A stretch of DNA of 64,000 bases, taken from NCBI RefSeq assembly GCF_030816475.1, contig NZ_JAUSXF010000001.1, positions 1,612,001 to 1,676,000 of the forward strand. The letters run 5' to 3'. Positions 15,844 through 25,014 of the stretch are shown here, piece by piece; the stretch's first letter is position 1, and each line of letters starts with the position of its first letter. This DNA comes from Arthrobacter pascens (GTDB lineage Bacteria > Actinomycetota > Actinomycetes > Actinomycetales > Micrococcaceae). The notes beneath the pieces are model-generated. The model was not told where the DNA came from, searched no databases, and saw only the letters and a program-made list of their open reading frames with translations. Position numbers and translations under genes: made by a program.

Positions 15844-16769
15844 GCGTTTCCCTCCAATTCTGCGAAGAGTGCCAGGGCTGCAGCGAGGTCGTCCGGGGTT
15901 TTGACGGCGACCGTTTTCACGCCGGGCATCCCGCGCTTTGCCAGGCCGGCGAGGGTGCCCGCGGGGGCCAGTTCGATGACACCAGTGACGCCGCGCTCAA
16001 CCAGCGACTCCATGCACAGATCCCAGCGCACGGGGCGGGAGACCTGGGCGATCAGGCTGTCGACGGCAGCGGCCCCGTCGATGACTTCCCGGCCGTCGAA
16101 GTTGGAGAGCAGCGGCACCTGCGGCTTCTGCGGCTTAAGCTCCGGCTTGAGAGCCTCCAGGGCGCTGACGGCAGGCGACATGTGGGCGGTGTGGAAAGCG
16201 CCGGCCACCTTGAGGGGAATAACGCGAGCTTTGGCCGGAGGATTGTCTGCCAGGGACTGAAGCTGTTCAAATGTTCCTGCGGCCACAGTCTGGCCCGCGC
16301 CATTCACATTTGCCGGCGTTGCGCCGGAGGCTTCGATTGCGGCCAGGACCTCGGCCGGATCCCCGCCCACCACCGCGCTCATGCCGGTCGGAGTGACGGC
16401 GGCTGCTGCGGCCATGCTGTTGGCACGTTCGCGGACGAAAGTCATGGCTTCCTGTTCGGTGAGGACCCCTGCGAGGGACGACGCCGTGATCTCACCCACG
16501 GAGTGCCCTGCAAGGACCACTGGCAGTGAGCTGAGCTCGACGTCGAACAAGGAGGCCGCCGCGACCAGGCCGGCCGCCACAATGAGGGGCTGCGCCACGG
16601 CAGTATCCTTGATGGTTTCCTCGTCCGAGGTGGTCCCGTGGGCGGTCAGGTCGATGCCTGCTATTTCGCTGAGGGAGGCCAGCTGGCCTGCTACCGAAGG
16701 CAGTTCCAGCCAGGGGGCCAGAAAACCCGGGGTCTGTGAGCCCTGTCCAGGGCAGACTATTGCAAGCAC
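15840..16769 (-). CDS. fabD: malonyl-CoA:ACP transacylase
   Basis: FabD moves malonyl groups from CoA to ACP. It starts MLAIVCPGQGSQTPGF and has the catalytic Ser in VLAGHSVGEITAS (about residue 97) and the His in VAGAFHTAHMSPA (about 200). The length (309 aa) is normal. It is the first gene of the fab operon. A 19-base inverted repeat lies about 67 bases upstream and matches a second copy before the regulator gene, which suggests control by the FasR-like protein. Confidence 0.95.
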   Translation of the reverse strand: MLAIVCPGQGSQTPGFLAPWLELPSVAGQLASLSEIAGIDLTAHGTTSDEETIKDTAVAQPLIVAAGLVAAASLFDVELSSLPVVLAGHSVGEITASSLAGVLTEQEAMTFVRERANSMAAAAAVTPTGMSAVVGGDPAEVLAAIEASGATPANVNGAGQTVAAGTFEQLQSLADNPPAKARVIPLKVAGAFHTAHMSPAVSALEALKPELKPQKPQVPLLSNFDGREVIDGAAAVDSLIAQVSRPVRWDLCMESLVERGVTGVIELAPAGTLAGLAKRGMPGVKTVAVKTPDDLAAALALFAELEGNA

Positions 16770-16835
16770 ATCTCCAGCTTTCCAAAATATGTGTGTGATC
16801 AGCGGTGTTTCACTGCACCAAGCTCATGGGATCAG

Positions 16836-16854
16836 GTTGTAGGAAGTCTACAAC
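16836..16854. promoter_or_regulatory. inverted repeat upstream of fabD, candidate FasR operator
   Basis: GTTGTAG-GAAGT-CTACAAC is a perfect 7-bp inverted repeat with a five-base spacer in the fasR-fabD gap. A related copy with identical right arm and nearly identical spacer lies before fasR at 18138-18156. The symmetry and placement fit a dimeric activator site. Confidence 0.6.
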
Positions 16855-16857
16855 GCT

Positions 16858-18102
16858 TCAACTCTGGTTCCGCGCCGTTTGACGCTCTGCAGGAGCTTTC
16901 GGAGGTGCCGAAAGCCGCCCGACAACAAGGGCCGCCTGCAGCACAAAAGCCTCCCGGGGAAGCAGCGGATCCCAGCCTGTGACGTCACATACGCGCTTCA
17001 GCCGGTACCTGACAGTGTTGGCGTGGACGAAAAGTTCGCGGGCGGTGGCCTCGAGGGAATGCCCCAGTTCCAAGTAGGTCCCCAGCGTCTCCACGAGCCC
17101 GTTGGAGGCTGCCACGAGTGGACGGTAGATGTTCTTGACCAGTGACCGGCGCGCCGCGTCGTCGCCGGAGATGACGCGTTCCGGGAGCAGATCATCGGCC
17201 GCCACGGGGCGCGGTGCGGAGGGCCAGGCACGCGCGGCGGTCAGGCCGGCAAATGCTGATTGCGCAGACCCGCTGGCCTCAAGGAGGGAACCGGCTTCCG
17301 GCCCGTAGACAACCGGTCCGGGCGCAAACATTTCGCTGAGCTTCAGGTATGCCGTTTCGCGGTCCTGCACGCCCCCAAGGATCAGGATCAGCCGGTCACC
17401 CTGGATTCCTACCAGGGCGTCCTCGGCGTAGCGTCCAGCCATCCTGCGGAGTTCACTGACATAGCTCGCGCTGGGCTCAGAAGGAGAATTTCCCACCATC
17501 ACGGTGAAACGCTCCTGCGCTTTCCAGCCGAGCGCGGCGATCCTGGAGCGCAAAGCATCGGTGTTCTCGCCGCGCAGGATGGCGTCAACGATCAAGGCTT
17601 CAAGCCGTGTGTCCCACGATCCCCGGGATTCGGCGGCCCGTGCATAGACATCCGCCGCGGCGAAGGCAACTTCGCGTGAGTAGCGCAGGACCGCTTCCCG
17701 GAGCGAGGGCTGGTCGGCTTCGGGCGCGATGACAGGCACCTGGTCCTCCACCACTTCAACCACGATGCGAATGAGCTGGAGGGCCTTCTGGAGGCTGATT
17801 GACCGGGTCAGCTCAGTGGGAGCCGTGCCGAAGACGTCGGTGAGAATCCAGGACGGCGAGCTGGGGCGTTCATACCAGGTGACAAAGGCGGCGATGCCGT
17901 TCTGTGCCACCATGCCCAGCGCCGAGCGCTCATCCGAGCTCAGCCGGCTGTACCAGGGCAATGATTTTTCAAGCTGGCGCATGGTGGTCGTGGACAACTG
18001 GCCTACGCTCGCCCGAAGCTTTTTCAGGGTTTCGGATTTCTCCGGCGTCGTGCTGCGCGAGGACGGCTTGCGCTTCACAGGCGGGGTGGTTGGCTCTGGC
18101 AT
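16858..18102 (-). CDS. fasR: PucR/CdaR-type transcriptional regulator, FasR-like
   Basis: A 414-aa regulator. The C-terminal helix-turn-helix of the PucR family is seen as YLELGHSLEATARELFVHAN followed by TVRYRLKRVCDVTGWD; the central part (about residues 150-290) resembles the CdaR/GGDEF-like domain. In Streptomyces, FasR of this type lies next to fabDHPF and activates it, and the gene order here is the same. ATG 18102 (MPEPTTPP) is preferred over 18138 because a candidate operator occupies 18138-18156, and no strong ribosome-binding site marks either. It probably controls the fab operon and itself. Confidence 0.85.
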   Translation of the reverse strand: MPEPTTPPVKRKPSSRSTTPEKSETLKKLRASVGQLSTTTMRQLEKSLPWYSRLSSDERSALGMVAQNGIAAFVTWYERPSSPSWILTDVFGTAPTELTRSISLQKALQLIRIVVEVVEDQVPVIAPEADQPSLREAVLRYSREVAFAAADVYARAAESRGSWDTRLEALIVDAILRGENTDALRSRIAALGWKAQERFTVMVGNSPSEPSASYVSELRRMAGRYAEDALVGIQGDRLILILGGVQDRETAYLKLSEMFAPGPVVYGPEAGSLLEASGSAQSAFAGLTAARAWPSAPRPVAADDLLPERVISGDDAARRSLVKNIYRPLVAASNGLVETLGTYLELGHSLEATARELFVHANTVRYRLKRVCDVTGWDPLLPREAFVLQAALVVGRLSAPPKAPAERQTARNQS

Positions 18103-18137
18103 TCTTTGAGCATACGGTGCCTGTCCGCCAAGCTCCA

Positions 18138-18156
18138 TTTGTGCGAAGGCTACAAC
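18138..18156. promoter_or_regulatory. degenerate inverted repeat upstream of fasR, candidate autoregulatory operator
   Basis: TTTGTGC-GAAGG-CTACAAC matches the fabD-proximal repeat in the whole right arm, four of seven left-arm bases and four of five spacer bases. It lies 36 bases before the fasR ATG at 18102. Confidence 0.5.
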
Positions 18157-18212
18157 GCCCAGGGCTGAGCGTCACAGCCGGCTTCCGGTCCCGGACAAAG
18201 GGTAACAACAGA

Positions 18213-18256
18213 CGACGACGGCGACCCCCGCCTTTCGGTGAGGGCCGCCGTCGTCG
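18213..18256 (-). terminator. GC-rich hairpin downstream of aceE
   Basis: Bases 18213-18223 pair perfectly with 18246-18256 (11 bp), and nearby C and G runs could extend the structure. It follows the aceE stop on the minus strand and precedes the fasR promoter. There is no clear T-tract after it, so termination would be weak or of the U-less type. Confidence 0.45.
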
Positions 18257-18281
18257 CGTGGTGCAGCTTGCGGTGGTCGGG

Positions 18282-21023
18282 TTAGGACTCTCCGCCGGCA
18301 TTGCCGGTTGAACCGGCATTGACGTTGTGCAGCCGGTACTTTTCGATCGCCTTGATCGGCGACTGCGCGTCAACCTCGCCACGGCGGGCCAGCATTTCCA
18401 GGGAACGCACCACAATGGAGTGGATATCGTTCTTGAAGAAGCGGCGAGCTGCGGCGCGGGTGTCCGAGAAGCCGAATCCGTCAGCGCCGAGGGAGGCGAA
18501 CTCGTTCGGCAGGAACTGGCGGATCTGGTCCGGGACGGCCTTCATGTAGTCCGAGACTGCCACGATCGGGCCCGTTGCCCCCGCCATCTGCTGGGTGACG
18601 AACGGAACCCGTGCGGGCTGGCCGGGGTTCAGGAACGCTTCTTCCTCGGCGGCCATGCCGTCGCGGCGCAGTTCGTTCCAGGAGGTGACAGACCAGACGT
18701 CTGCCGACACGCCCCAGTCATCGGCGAGGAGCTGCTGGGCCTCGATGGCCCAGGGCACGGAAACGCCGGACGCCAGGATCTGGGTCCGCGGGCCGTCGAT
18801 CTTTGCCGGTGCCAGCAGGTAGATGCCCTTGATCACACCTTCGACGTCCAGCTCTTCAGGTTCGGCGGGCTGGATGATCGGCTCGTTGTACACGGTGAGG
18901 TAGTACATCAGGTTACGGTCTGACGAGTCGGGTCCGTACATCCGCTCGAGGCCGTCGCGGATGATGTGACCCATCTCGTAGCCGTAGGCGGGGTCGTAGG
19001 TGACCACTGCCGGGTTCGTCGACGCGAGCAGGGGGGAGTGGCCGTCGGCGTGCTGGAGCCCTTCGCCGGTAAGCGTGGTCCGTCCCGCGGTGGCGCCGAT
19101 GATGAAGCCACGGGTCATCTGGTCCGCGGCGGCCCAGAACGCGTCGCCAGTGCGCTGGAAGCCGAACATGGAGTAGAACACGTAAACCGGGACCAGGGGC
19201 ACGCCGTGGGTGGCATACGCGGTGCCGGCAGCGGTGAACGCCGCGACCGCGCCGGCTTCGTTGATACCCGGGTGGATGAGCTGGCCGGCAGGGGATTCCT
19301 TGTAGGCCAGGACGAGGTCCCGGTCCACGGAGAGGTAGTTCTGGCCCTTGGGGTTGTAGATCTTCGCGGTCGGGAAGAACGCGTCCATGCCGAAGGTGCG
19401 TGCCTCGTCCGGGATGATCGGGGCAATGTGCTGGCCGAAGTTCTTGTCCCGCATCAGGTCTTTGAGGAGCCGCACGAAGGCCATGGTGGTCGCGGCCTGC
19501 TGCTTGCCGGATCCGCGTTTGGCGACCTCGTAGGCCTTCGCATCCGGAAGCTCGATGCCCTGATGCCGGGAGCGGCGTTCGGGCACGGCCCCGCCGAGAG
19601 CGGCCCGGCGTTCCATCATGTAGGCGATTTCCGGGGCGTCGGTGCCGGGGTGGAAGTACGGGGGCTGGTAGGGGTCCTTCTCCAGCTGTTCGTCGCTGAC
19701 CGGGATCCGCAGGTGGTCGCGGAACTTCTTCAGGTCATCCAGGGTGAGTTTTTTCATCTGGTGGGTCGCGTTGCGGCCCTCGAAGTGCGGTCCGAGTCCG
19801 TATCCCTTGACCGTCTTGGCCAGGATCACGGTGGGCTTGCCCTTGAATTCGGTGGCCGCCTTGTACGCGGCGTAGACCTTGCGGTAGTCATGGCCGCCGC
19901 GCTTGAGGTTCCAGATCTGGTCATCGCTCAGGTCCGCGACGAGATCCTTGGTCTGCGGGGTCTTGCCGAAGAAGTGCTCGCGGACAAACCCGCCGGACTC
20001 GGCCTTGTAGGTCTGGTAGTCCCCGTCCAGGGTCTCGTTCATGATCTTCACGAGCGACCCGTCGGTGTCCCTGGCGAGCAGCTCATCCCATTCCCGGCCC
20101 CAGACGACCTTGATGACGTTCCAGCCCGCGCCGCGGAAGAACGCTTCGAGCTCCTGCATGATCTTGCCGTTACCGCGCACAGGCCCGTCAAGGCGCTGGA
20201 GGTTGCAGTTGATCACAAAGTTCAGGTTGTCCAGGTTCTCGTTCGCGGCAAGCTGGAGCAGGCCGCGGGACTCTGGCTCGTCCATTTCCCCGTCACCCAG
20301 GAACGCCCAGACCTGCTGGTCCGAGGTGTCTTTCAGGCCGCGGTTGTGCAGATACCTGTTTGACTGGGCCTGGTAGATCGCGTTCATCGGCCCGATACCC
20401 ATCGAGACTGTCGGGAACTCCCAGAAATGCGGCATCAACCGCGGGTGCGGGTACGAGGAGAGGGCGTGGCCGGCGCGGGATTTCTCCTGGCGGAACCCGT
20501 CCAGGTCCTCCTCGGACAGTCGTCCTTCCATGAAGGCGCGGGCGTACATGCCGGGGGAGGCGTGGCCCTGGAAGAATACCTGGTCCCCTCCGCCTGGGTG
20601 GTCCTTGCCCCGGAAGAAGTGGTTGAAGCCCACCTCATACAGGGTGGCGGCCCCGGCGTAGGTCGAGATGTGCCCGCCCACCCCGATGTTGGGCCGCTGG
20701 GACCGGTGCACCATCACCGCGGCGTTCCAGCGCATATATGCCCGGTACCGGCGCTCGAACTCCTCATTGCCGGGGAACTCGGCTTCCTGGTCCACCGGGA
20801 TGGTGTTCACGTAATCCGTGGTCGTCACCATCGGCACCCCGACGCTCTGCGCACCGGCGCGCTGCAACAGGCTCCGCATGATGTATTGGGCACGTTCCGT
20901 GCCCCGTTCCCTGATCAACGAATCCAGGGACTCAACCCATTCGGCAGTCTCTTCCGGATCGCGATCAGGCAGCTGGTCAGTCAACCCGCTAAGGATATGG
21001 GAGGTCTCTTCTCCTGCAGCCAC
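18282..21023 (-). CDS. aceE: pyruvate dehydrogenase E1 component, homodimeric
   Basis: AceE decarboxylates pyruvate with thiamine diphosphate in the pyruvate dehydrogenase complex. The 913-aa protein begins [20 protein letters not shown] and shows the transketolase-like fold: [20 protein letters not shown], the thiamine-diphosphate site [12 protein letters not shown] with [15 protein letters not shown], and the second domain [20 protein letters not shown]. The GTG at 21023 is chosen because AGAGAGG lies just upstream; the frame runs to 21050 without conservation. The E2 and E3 subunits are not in the window. Being next to fasR and the fab operon links acetyl-CoA supply and lipid synthesis, a usual arrangement in actinobacteria. 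Confidence 0.96.
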   Translation of the reverse strand: MAAGEETSHILSGLTDQLPDRDPEETAEWVESLDSLIRERGTERAQYIMRSLLQRAGAQSVGVPMVTTTDYVNTIPVDQEAEFPGNEEFERRYRAYMRWNAAVMVHRSQRPNIGVGGHISTYAGAATLYEVGFNHFFRGKDHPGGGDQVFFQGHASPGMYARAFMEGRLSEEDLDGFRQEKSRAGHALSSYPHPRLMPHFWEFPTVSMGIGPMNAIYQAQSNRYLHNRGLKDTSDQQVWAFLGDGEMDEPESRGLLQLAANENLDNLNFVINCNLQRLDGPVRGNGKIMQELEAFFRGAGWNVIKVVWGREWDELLARDTDGSLVKIMNETLDGDYQTYKAESGGFVREHFFGKTPQTKDLVADLSDDQIWNLKRGGHDYRKVYAAYKAATEFKGKPTVILAKTVKGYGLGPHFEGRNATHQMKKLTLDDLKKFRDHLRIPVSDEQLEKDPYQPPYFHPGTDAPEIAYMMERRAALGGAVPERRSRHQGIELPDAKAYEVAKRGSGKQQAATTMAFVRLLKDLMRDKNFGQHIAPIIPDEARTFGMDAFFPTAKIYNPKGQNYLSVDRDLVLAYKESPAGQLIHPGINEAGAVAAFTAAGTAYATHGVPLVPVYVFYSMFGFQRTGDAFWAAADQMTRGFIIGATAGRTTLTGEGLQHADGHSPLLASTNPAVVTYDPAYGYEMGHIIRDGLERMYGPDSSDRNLMYYLTVYNEPIIQPAEPEELDVEGVIKGIYLLAPAKIDGPRTQILASGVSVPWAIEAQQLLADDWGVSADVWSVTSWNELRRDGMAAEEEAFLNPGQPARVPFVTQQMAGATGPIVAVSDYMKAVPDQIRQFLPNEFASLGADGFGFSDTRAAARRFFKNDIHSIVVRSLEMLARRGEVDAQSPIKAIEKYRLHNVNAGSTGNAGGES

Positions 21024-21449
21024 GTCCAACCTCTCTTTGCGCGCAAGCATCGGCGCCCTAGGCCGGGCAGGGTGACTGTCCGGCGTAAATGCGACGTGTG
21101 CGACGTATCGGTTACATCAGCCCGGTCATGTGCGCCGGGCAGGGTCCTCATCACGCCCATGCCTGCCTTGAGTTCCAGGGCGGTCGCCCCGCAGGCATAG
21201 TCGTCATCTGTCACTCTAACTCTGACCGCAGCGCGATGCGTAGCCGCGTCCTTGGCACCCCTGTTGTATTTCGCCGTCATACTGGTTGTGTGACGAAAAG
21301 CCGCTGCGATGCGGGTTGCCGGTACCGGATGTGACGCAGAATATGGCGGATCGCGGTGCCTGCAGCTTGAAGCGCAGGCACAAAGGGTGTTGGCTTGGAG
21401 TAATGGAAATCACTATGCGCACCGCATGTATGAGGCATTGGAGGAACAC
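21024..21449. other. divergent intergenic region upstream of aceE
   Basis: No gene is supported here. Two adjacent 9-base units, TGCGACGTG and TGCGACGTA (21090-21107), form a direct repeat about 70 bases before aceE. A hairpin GTGCCTGC-N10-GCAGGCAC lies at 21356-21381 before the DUF3052 gene. Both may be regulatory, and the region probably holds divergent promoters. Confidence 0.5.
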
Positions 21450-21870
21450 GTGAGCGAGGCCGACGCCGCCACTTCGGTAAATGTGGCGGAAAAATTGGGG
21501 TTTCAAGAACGGGGATCTGATTCAGGAGTTCGGTTACGACGACGACGTCGATTTCGACTTACGTGACGATATAGAGGAGCTCACCGGTTCCGAGCTCCTT
21601 GATGAGGACGACCACGACGTTGTCGATGCTGTCATTTTCTGGTGGCGGGACGGCGATGGCGACCTTGTTGACACCCTCGTAGACTCGCTCACTACCCTGG
21701 GTGAGGGCGGAGTGGTCTGGGTGCTGACACCCAAGTCCGGCCGGTCCGGCTACGTGTCGCCTGCCGAGATCCAGGAGGCCGCGCCCACGGCGGGACTGCA
21801 TTGCACCACGTCGGTCGGCGTTTCCAAGGACTGGAGTGCAACCCGGCTGGTGACCAGGAAGAACAAGTGA
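21450..21870 (+). pseudogene. DUF3052 family protein, frameshifted
   Basis: The gene has a good start: GGAGG at 21440-21444 and GTG at 21450, giving V-SEADAATSVNVAEKLGFQ. The reading frame then continues wrongly, while the frame one base on encodes the rest of a DUF3052 protein: NGDLIQEFGYDDDVDFDLRD, ELLDEDDHDVVDAVIFWWRD and EGGVVWVLTPKSGRSGYVSP. Removing one base from the run of four G at 21497-21500 (or the preceding A run) restores EKLGFKNGDLI in a single frame. This is either a sequence error in a homopolymer or a real one-base insertion. The stop overlaps the next gene in GTGA, so the gene was part of a unit with the peroxiredoxin. The family's function is unknown. Confidence 0.8.
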
Positions 21871-22370
21871 CAGCAGCCCTCACGGGGACTGCTGCCGGCC
21901 AGGCAGTTGTCCCCGCAGTGGGCGATGCCGCCCCTGACTTTGAGCTCAGCAACCAGTTCGGCGAACCGGTCAGGTTGTCATCGTTCCGGGGGCAAAACGT
22001 CGTCGTACTGTTCTACCCCTTCGCCTTCTCCGGCATCTGCACCGGCGAACTGTGTGAAATCCGGGACAACCTCGCATCCTTCGAAGACGCCAATGCCACC
22101 GTCCTGGCCGTCTCCGTCGACAGCAAATTCAGCCTGAGGGCGTATGCGGAAAAGGAAGGCTACGGCTTCGACCTGCTGGCCGACTTCTGGCCGCACGGGG
22201 CCGTGGCCAGGGCTTACGGCGTTTTTGATCCCGAAAGCGGAATGGCACGCCGCGGAACCTTTATCATCGACGCCACCGGCATCATCCGCCACGTCGTGGT
22301 GAACCCCCGCGGCCAGGCACGCGAGCTGGCAGAATACCGAAGCGCCCTGGCGGACCTCGGAGGGACCTGA
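21867..22370 (+). CDS. AhpE-type peroxiredoxin
   Basis: A thiol peroxidase of 167 aa that reduces peroxides. The peroxidatic Cys is in FYPFAFSGICTGELCEIRD, where the FxxxCxxEL pattern matches AhpE-like 1-Cys peroxiredoxins; a second Cys lies four residues later. The fold is also visible in GDAAPDFELSNQFGEPVRL and RRGTFIIDATGIIRHVV. GTG 21867 is used because it overlaps the previous stop (GTGA) and AGGAAG lies upstream. The frame runs to 21801 but that part is the end of the DUF3052 gene in another frame. Confidence 0.9.
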   Translation: MTAALTGTAAGQAVVPAVGDAAPDFELSNQFGEPVRLSSFRGQNVVVLFYPFAFSGICTGELCEIRDNLASFEDANATVLAVSVDSKFSLRAYAEKEGYGFDLLADFWPHGAVARAYGVFDPESGMARRGTFIIDATGIIRHVVVNPRGQARELAEYRSALADLGGT

Positions 22371-22376
22371 CTCCGG

Positions 22377-23297
22377 ATGGAACAGAAACGGCATGGCGTC
22401 GGACTCACAGGTTTCGCCAGCATGCCGCCTGTCAGCCCTGCCGCTCCATCGGACGGGGACCTGGAAACGCTGAACAGCATCCGCAGCCTGCTCGCAGGGA
22501 AGCGCATTGCGCTTCTGACCGGCGCGGGGCTGAGTACTGACTCGGGCATTCCCGACTACCGTGGACCCGATTCCCCGCCGCGTTCGCCCATGACCTATCA
22601 GGAGTTTGTCGGCGATCCGGCCAACCGCCAGCGATACTGGGCCCGGAACCACATCGGCTGGTCCCGGCTACGGCACGCGGATCCCAACGAGGGACACCGG
22701 GCCGCGGCGGAGATGGAGCGCCGCGGACTGCTCTCCGGCGTCATCACGCAAAACGTGGACCGGCTGCACGAGGATGCCGGCAGCTTCAACGTGGTGGATC
22801 TCCATGGCCGGTATGACCAGGTGGTGTGCCTGAACTGCCGACGGATATACTCCCGCAGCCTCCTTGCCGCAGTGCTGGAGGAGCTCAACCCGGGTTTCCT
22901 GGAGGAGGCCACACAGTCTGGCCTGGTGGAAATGGCGCCCGACGCCGACTCCACCGTTGAGGACCAGGGGCTCATCAGCAGTTTCGTGGTCGCTCTCTGC
23001 CCGGCGTGCGGCGGGACCTTGAAACCGGACTTTGTCTACTTCGGCGAAAACGTCCCCAGGGAGCGCGTTGAGCGGTCCTACGCCATAGTGGACGATGCCG
23101 CTGCGTTGCTGGTTGCAGGCTCATCGCTCACCGTGATGAGCGGGCTGAGGTTCGTCCGGCATGCGGCAAAACACGGGAAGCCTGTGGTCATCGTCAACCG
23201 GGGCGAGACCCGCGGAGACGACCGGGCAACCATCAAACTGGATGCCGGCGTGAGCGAGGCCCTGACTTGGCTCGCCGCAGAGCTGCCGCCCCTGTAA
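22377..23297 (+). CDS. Sir2-family NAD-dependent protein deacylase
   Basis: A sirtuin of 306 aa that removes acyl groups from lysines using NAD. The NAD-binding motif is LLTGAGLSTDSGIPDYRGP, the catalytic His is in FNVVDLHGRYDQ, and VITQNVDRLHEDAG is the conserved nucleotide-site motif. The zinc site is CLNC plus CPAC. The start at 22377 leaves about 40 residues before the core; ATG 22422 is an alternative. It follows the peroxiredoxin gene by six bases, so both are probably co-transcribed. Its targets are unknown, though acetyl-CoA synthetase is a classic sirtuin substrate and is encoded at 34.6 kb. Confidence 0.93.
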   Translation: MEQKRHGVGLTGFASMPPVSPAAPSDGDLETLNSIRSLLAGKRIALLTGAGLSTDSGIPDYRGPDSPPRSPMTYQEFVGDPANRQRYWARNHIGWSRLRHADPNEGHRAAAEMERRGLLSGVITQNVDRLHEDAGSFNVVDLHGRYDQVVCLNCRRIYSRSLLAAVLEELNPGFLEEATQSGLVEMAPDADSTVEDQGLISSFVVALCPACGGTLKPDFVYFGENVPRERVERSYAIVDDAAALLVAGSSLTVMSGLRFVRHAAKHGKPVVIVNRGETRGDDRATIKLDAGVSEALTWLAAELPPL

Positions 23298-23396
23298 CCC
23301 TCTTTCCAACCGGCCATCGATTGGCATTTGGTCCCGCAGGTCAGGTAGAGTCTATGTTCGTTGGTGAAGCGCGGAAACGCGGTGAAACCGCACTTT

Positions 23397-23472
23397 GGGT
23401 CTTTAGCTCAGCTGGTAGAGCGCCACGTTTACACCGTGGATGTCATCGGTTCGATCCCGGTAGGACCCACCA
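23397..23472 (+). tRNA. tRNA-Val (TAC)
   Basis: The 76-base sequence folds as a full cloverleaf: acceptor GGGTCTT with AGGACCC, D arm AGCTCAGCTGGTAGAGC, anticodon stem CCACG/CGTGG with loop TTTACAC (anticodon TAC), and T arm with GGTTCGATCCC. The CCA end is encoded. TTGGCA at 23321 and TAGAGT at 23346 (19-base spacing) may be its promoter. A strong terminator follows. Confidence 0.97.
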
Positions 23473-23476
23473 GCAG

Positions 23477-23516
23477 AACCCCGTTGCTCCAAGTATGGAG
23501 CGGCGGGGTTTTTTGT
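23477..23516 (+). terminator. intrinsic terminator of tRNA-Val
   Basis: AACCCCG pairs with CGGGGTT, and GCTCCA with TGGAGC, around a small TT/GG internal loop and a four-base loop. Six T residues follow at the end. Confidence 0.9.
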
Positions 23517-23590
23517 GCCGTATGGTGACTTTCGCCCTGCGCCTGACTGGCGCTCGGATATTGTCGGTGCCTCCGCCTACTGTCTCCTGT

Positions 23591-23881
23591 ATGGAACACG
23601 TGGTGGTGAAAACGGCAGCAAACGGAACGCCGACGGCGGTGGTGAGCAACGGCCGTGAATGGGCCGTCGGTGCCGATCCGGTCAGGTGGTTTGAGCGGGT
23701 GCGATGGTGGGAGTCCCGGCGCCGGATGCCCCGGGGGCTCAGCCGTGTCGACGTGGAGGTTCTGCAGGTTCAGGTCCGGCTTGGGAGCAACGAGAGGTCA
23801 GCCCTGACCACCATGCTGCTCGAGAGGGACGGCCTTGGCGGCGGCTGGCAGCTGAGGAGGTCGGTGGCCGACGTGGCGTGA
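23591..23881 (+). CDS. hypothetical protein, 96 aa
   Basis: A short basic protein rich in Trp and Arg (WFERVRWWESRRRMPRG, then VDVEVLQVQVRLGSNERS). I do not recognise a family, although similar small DUF-type proteins are frequent near this tRNA in related genomes. The ATG at 23591 is the first reasonable start after the tRNA terminator; no clear ribosome-binding site is seen. It has no membrane segment or signal peptide. Confidence 0.6.
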   Translation: MEHVVVKTAANGTPTAVVSNGREWAVGADPVRWFERVRWWESRRRMPRGLSRVDVEVLQVQVRLGSNERSALTTMLLERDGLGGGWQLRRSVADVA

Positions 23882-23929
23882 GCAGGGTTGGCAGACATCG
23901 CCTGAGCGCCGGGACCCGGGCATTGGAAA

Positions 23930-23970
23930 ACCCTCCACCGCGACTATTGGGGGATGCCGCGGTGGAGGGT
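23930..23970. terminator. 13-bp perfect hairpin downstream of the small hypothetical gene
   Basis: Bases 23930-23942 are the exact reverse complement of 23958-23970, with a 15-base loop. On the minus strand the stem is followed by TTTT; on the plus strand there is no T-tract. Both flanking genes are on the plus strand, so its direction of use is unclear. Confidence 0.55.
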
Positions 23971-24158
23971 CTGAGATGAATATACCGTGAACTTCCTGAA
24001 ACAAAAAACACCACGCCGTTCCGTCCCCAACATTGCGGGCCATCGAAAGCGCGCAGCCGCCTTGAAGCCTGGACCAACCACTAGGATGGTTATTGTTCAC
24101 TGCAATGGACACCCTTGATGCAGAAGAGCATCGGCGCCCCCGCTATTGAAGGAGAATC

Positions 24159-24956
24159 ATGGCCGATTCCCGCACATCACGAGCCTCCGACGGGCTGGGA
24201 AGCGCGTCGCCGGCGCCTGCTGTTACCCGCGCGGCCGCCGTCATGGAGGCGCTTGCCGCGTCGGCGACGGGGAGGCTGACATTGAGTGATCTTGCCCGGG
24301 AACTGGGCATCCCCAAGTCTTCCACGTCAAATCTCCTTCTGGCCCTCGAGGAGGCGCGGCTCATCAACAGGCAGGGAGCCGAGTTCACCCTGGGCCGCAA
24401 GCTGGTGGAACTCGGGGCCGCTTACCTCAGCCGGCTTGATGAGGTGCAGGAGTTCTACCGCTATTGCGAGCAGGCACCCACACTTTCCGGCGAGACGGTC
24501 CGCATAGCCATGCTTGACGGAACCCATGTGATCTATCTGGCGAGGTACGAAGGGCACCCGGCTGTCCGGCTCACATCCAATATCGGGGACAAGATGCCCG
24601 TTTCGCTGTGCGCCGTGGGCAAGGCGCTGATTGCGCGCCTCCACGATCACGATATAGAGGCCATGTTCCCGGACGATGCCGAACTTCCGGTGATGACCCC
24701 GAAGTCGTTGCGGACCGGCGCCGAACTCAAAGCGCAGTTGAAGACCATCCGCGCGCAGGGGTACGCCTTCGAAGATGAGGAGTCAACGACAGGCGTAGTC
24801 TGCCTGGCGGTCGCAGTGCCCACACGCGGCGCACACGGTCCCAGCCTCGGGCTGTCGGTCACGGCACTCAAGGCAACCTACTCTCCTGAGCAGGAATCGC
24901 AGATGGTGAAGGAACTCAGGGAACTGGCCCGGTCGCTGGGGAATCCCATGGGCTGA
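24159..24956 (+). CDS. IclR-family transcriptional regulator
   Basis: A 265-aa regulator with an N-terminal winged helix (AAVMEALAASATGRLTLSDL, ARELGIPKSSTSNLLLALEE) and a C-terminal ligand-binding domain containing VRLTSNIGDKMPVSLCAVGK and GYAFEDEESTTGVVCLAVAV, where the Cys and Glu residues typical of IclR effectors are visible. AAGGAGAATC is a strong ribosome-binding site. It lies directly before an MHS-type transporter gene, which it most likely controls; the small molecule is unknown, but IclR regulators usually respond to carboxylic or aromatic acids. Confidence 0.92.
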   Translation: MADSRTSRASDGLGSASPAPAVTRAAAVMEALAASATGRLTLSDLARELGIPKSSTSNLLLALEEARLINRQGAEFTLGRKLVELGAAYLSRLDEVQEFYRYCEQAPTLSGETVRIAMLDGTHVIYLARYEGHPAVRLTSNIGDKMPVSLCAVGKALIARLHDHDIEAMFPDDAELPVMTPKSLRTGAELKAQLKTIRAQGYAFEDEESTTGVVCLAVAVPTRGAHGPSLGLSVTALKATYSPEQESQMVKELRELARSLGNPMG

Positions 24957-25014
24957 CGCCGCTTCCTCCCGTCTCGATGGGCAGCTGGGATACTTCGAAG
25001 CCCCTGTTGCAGAG

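Noticed and set aside
18966..20363. 465-aa open frame on the plus strand opposite aceE
   Set aside because: Antisense of a well-supported 913-aa enzyme, with no protein features of its own.
21481..21870. DUF3052 gene starting at ATG 21481 as a complete gene
   Set aside because: This start lacks a ribosome-binding site and the conserved N-terminus; that part is found upstream in another frame after GGAGG.
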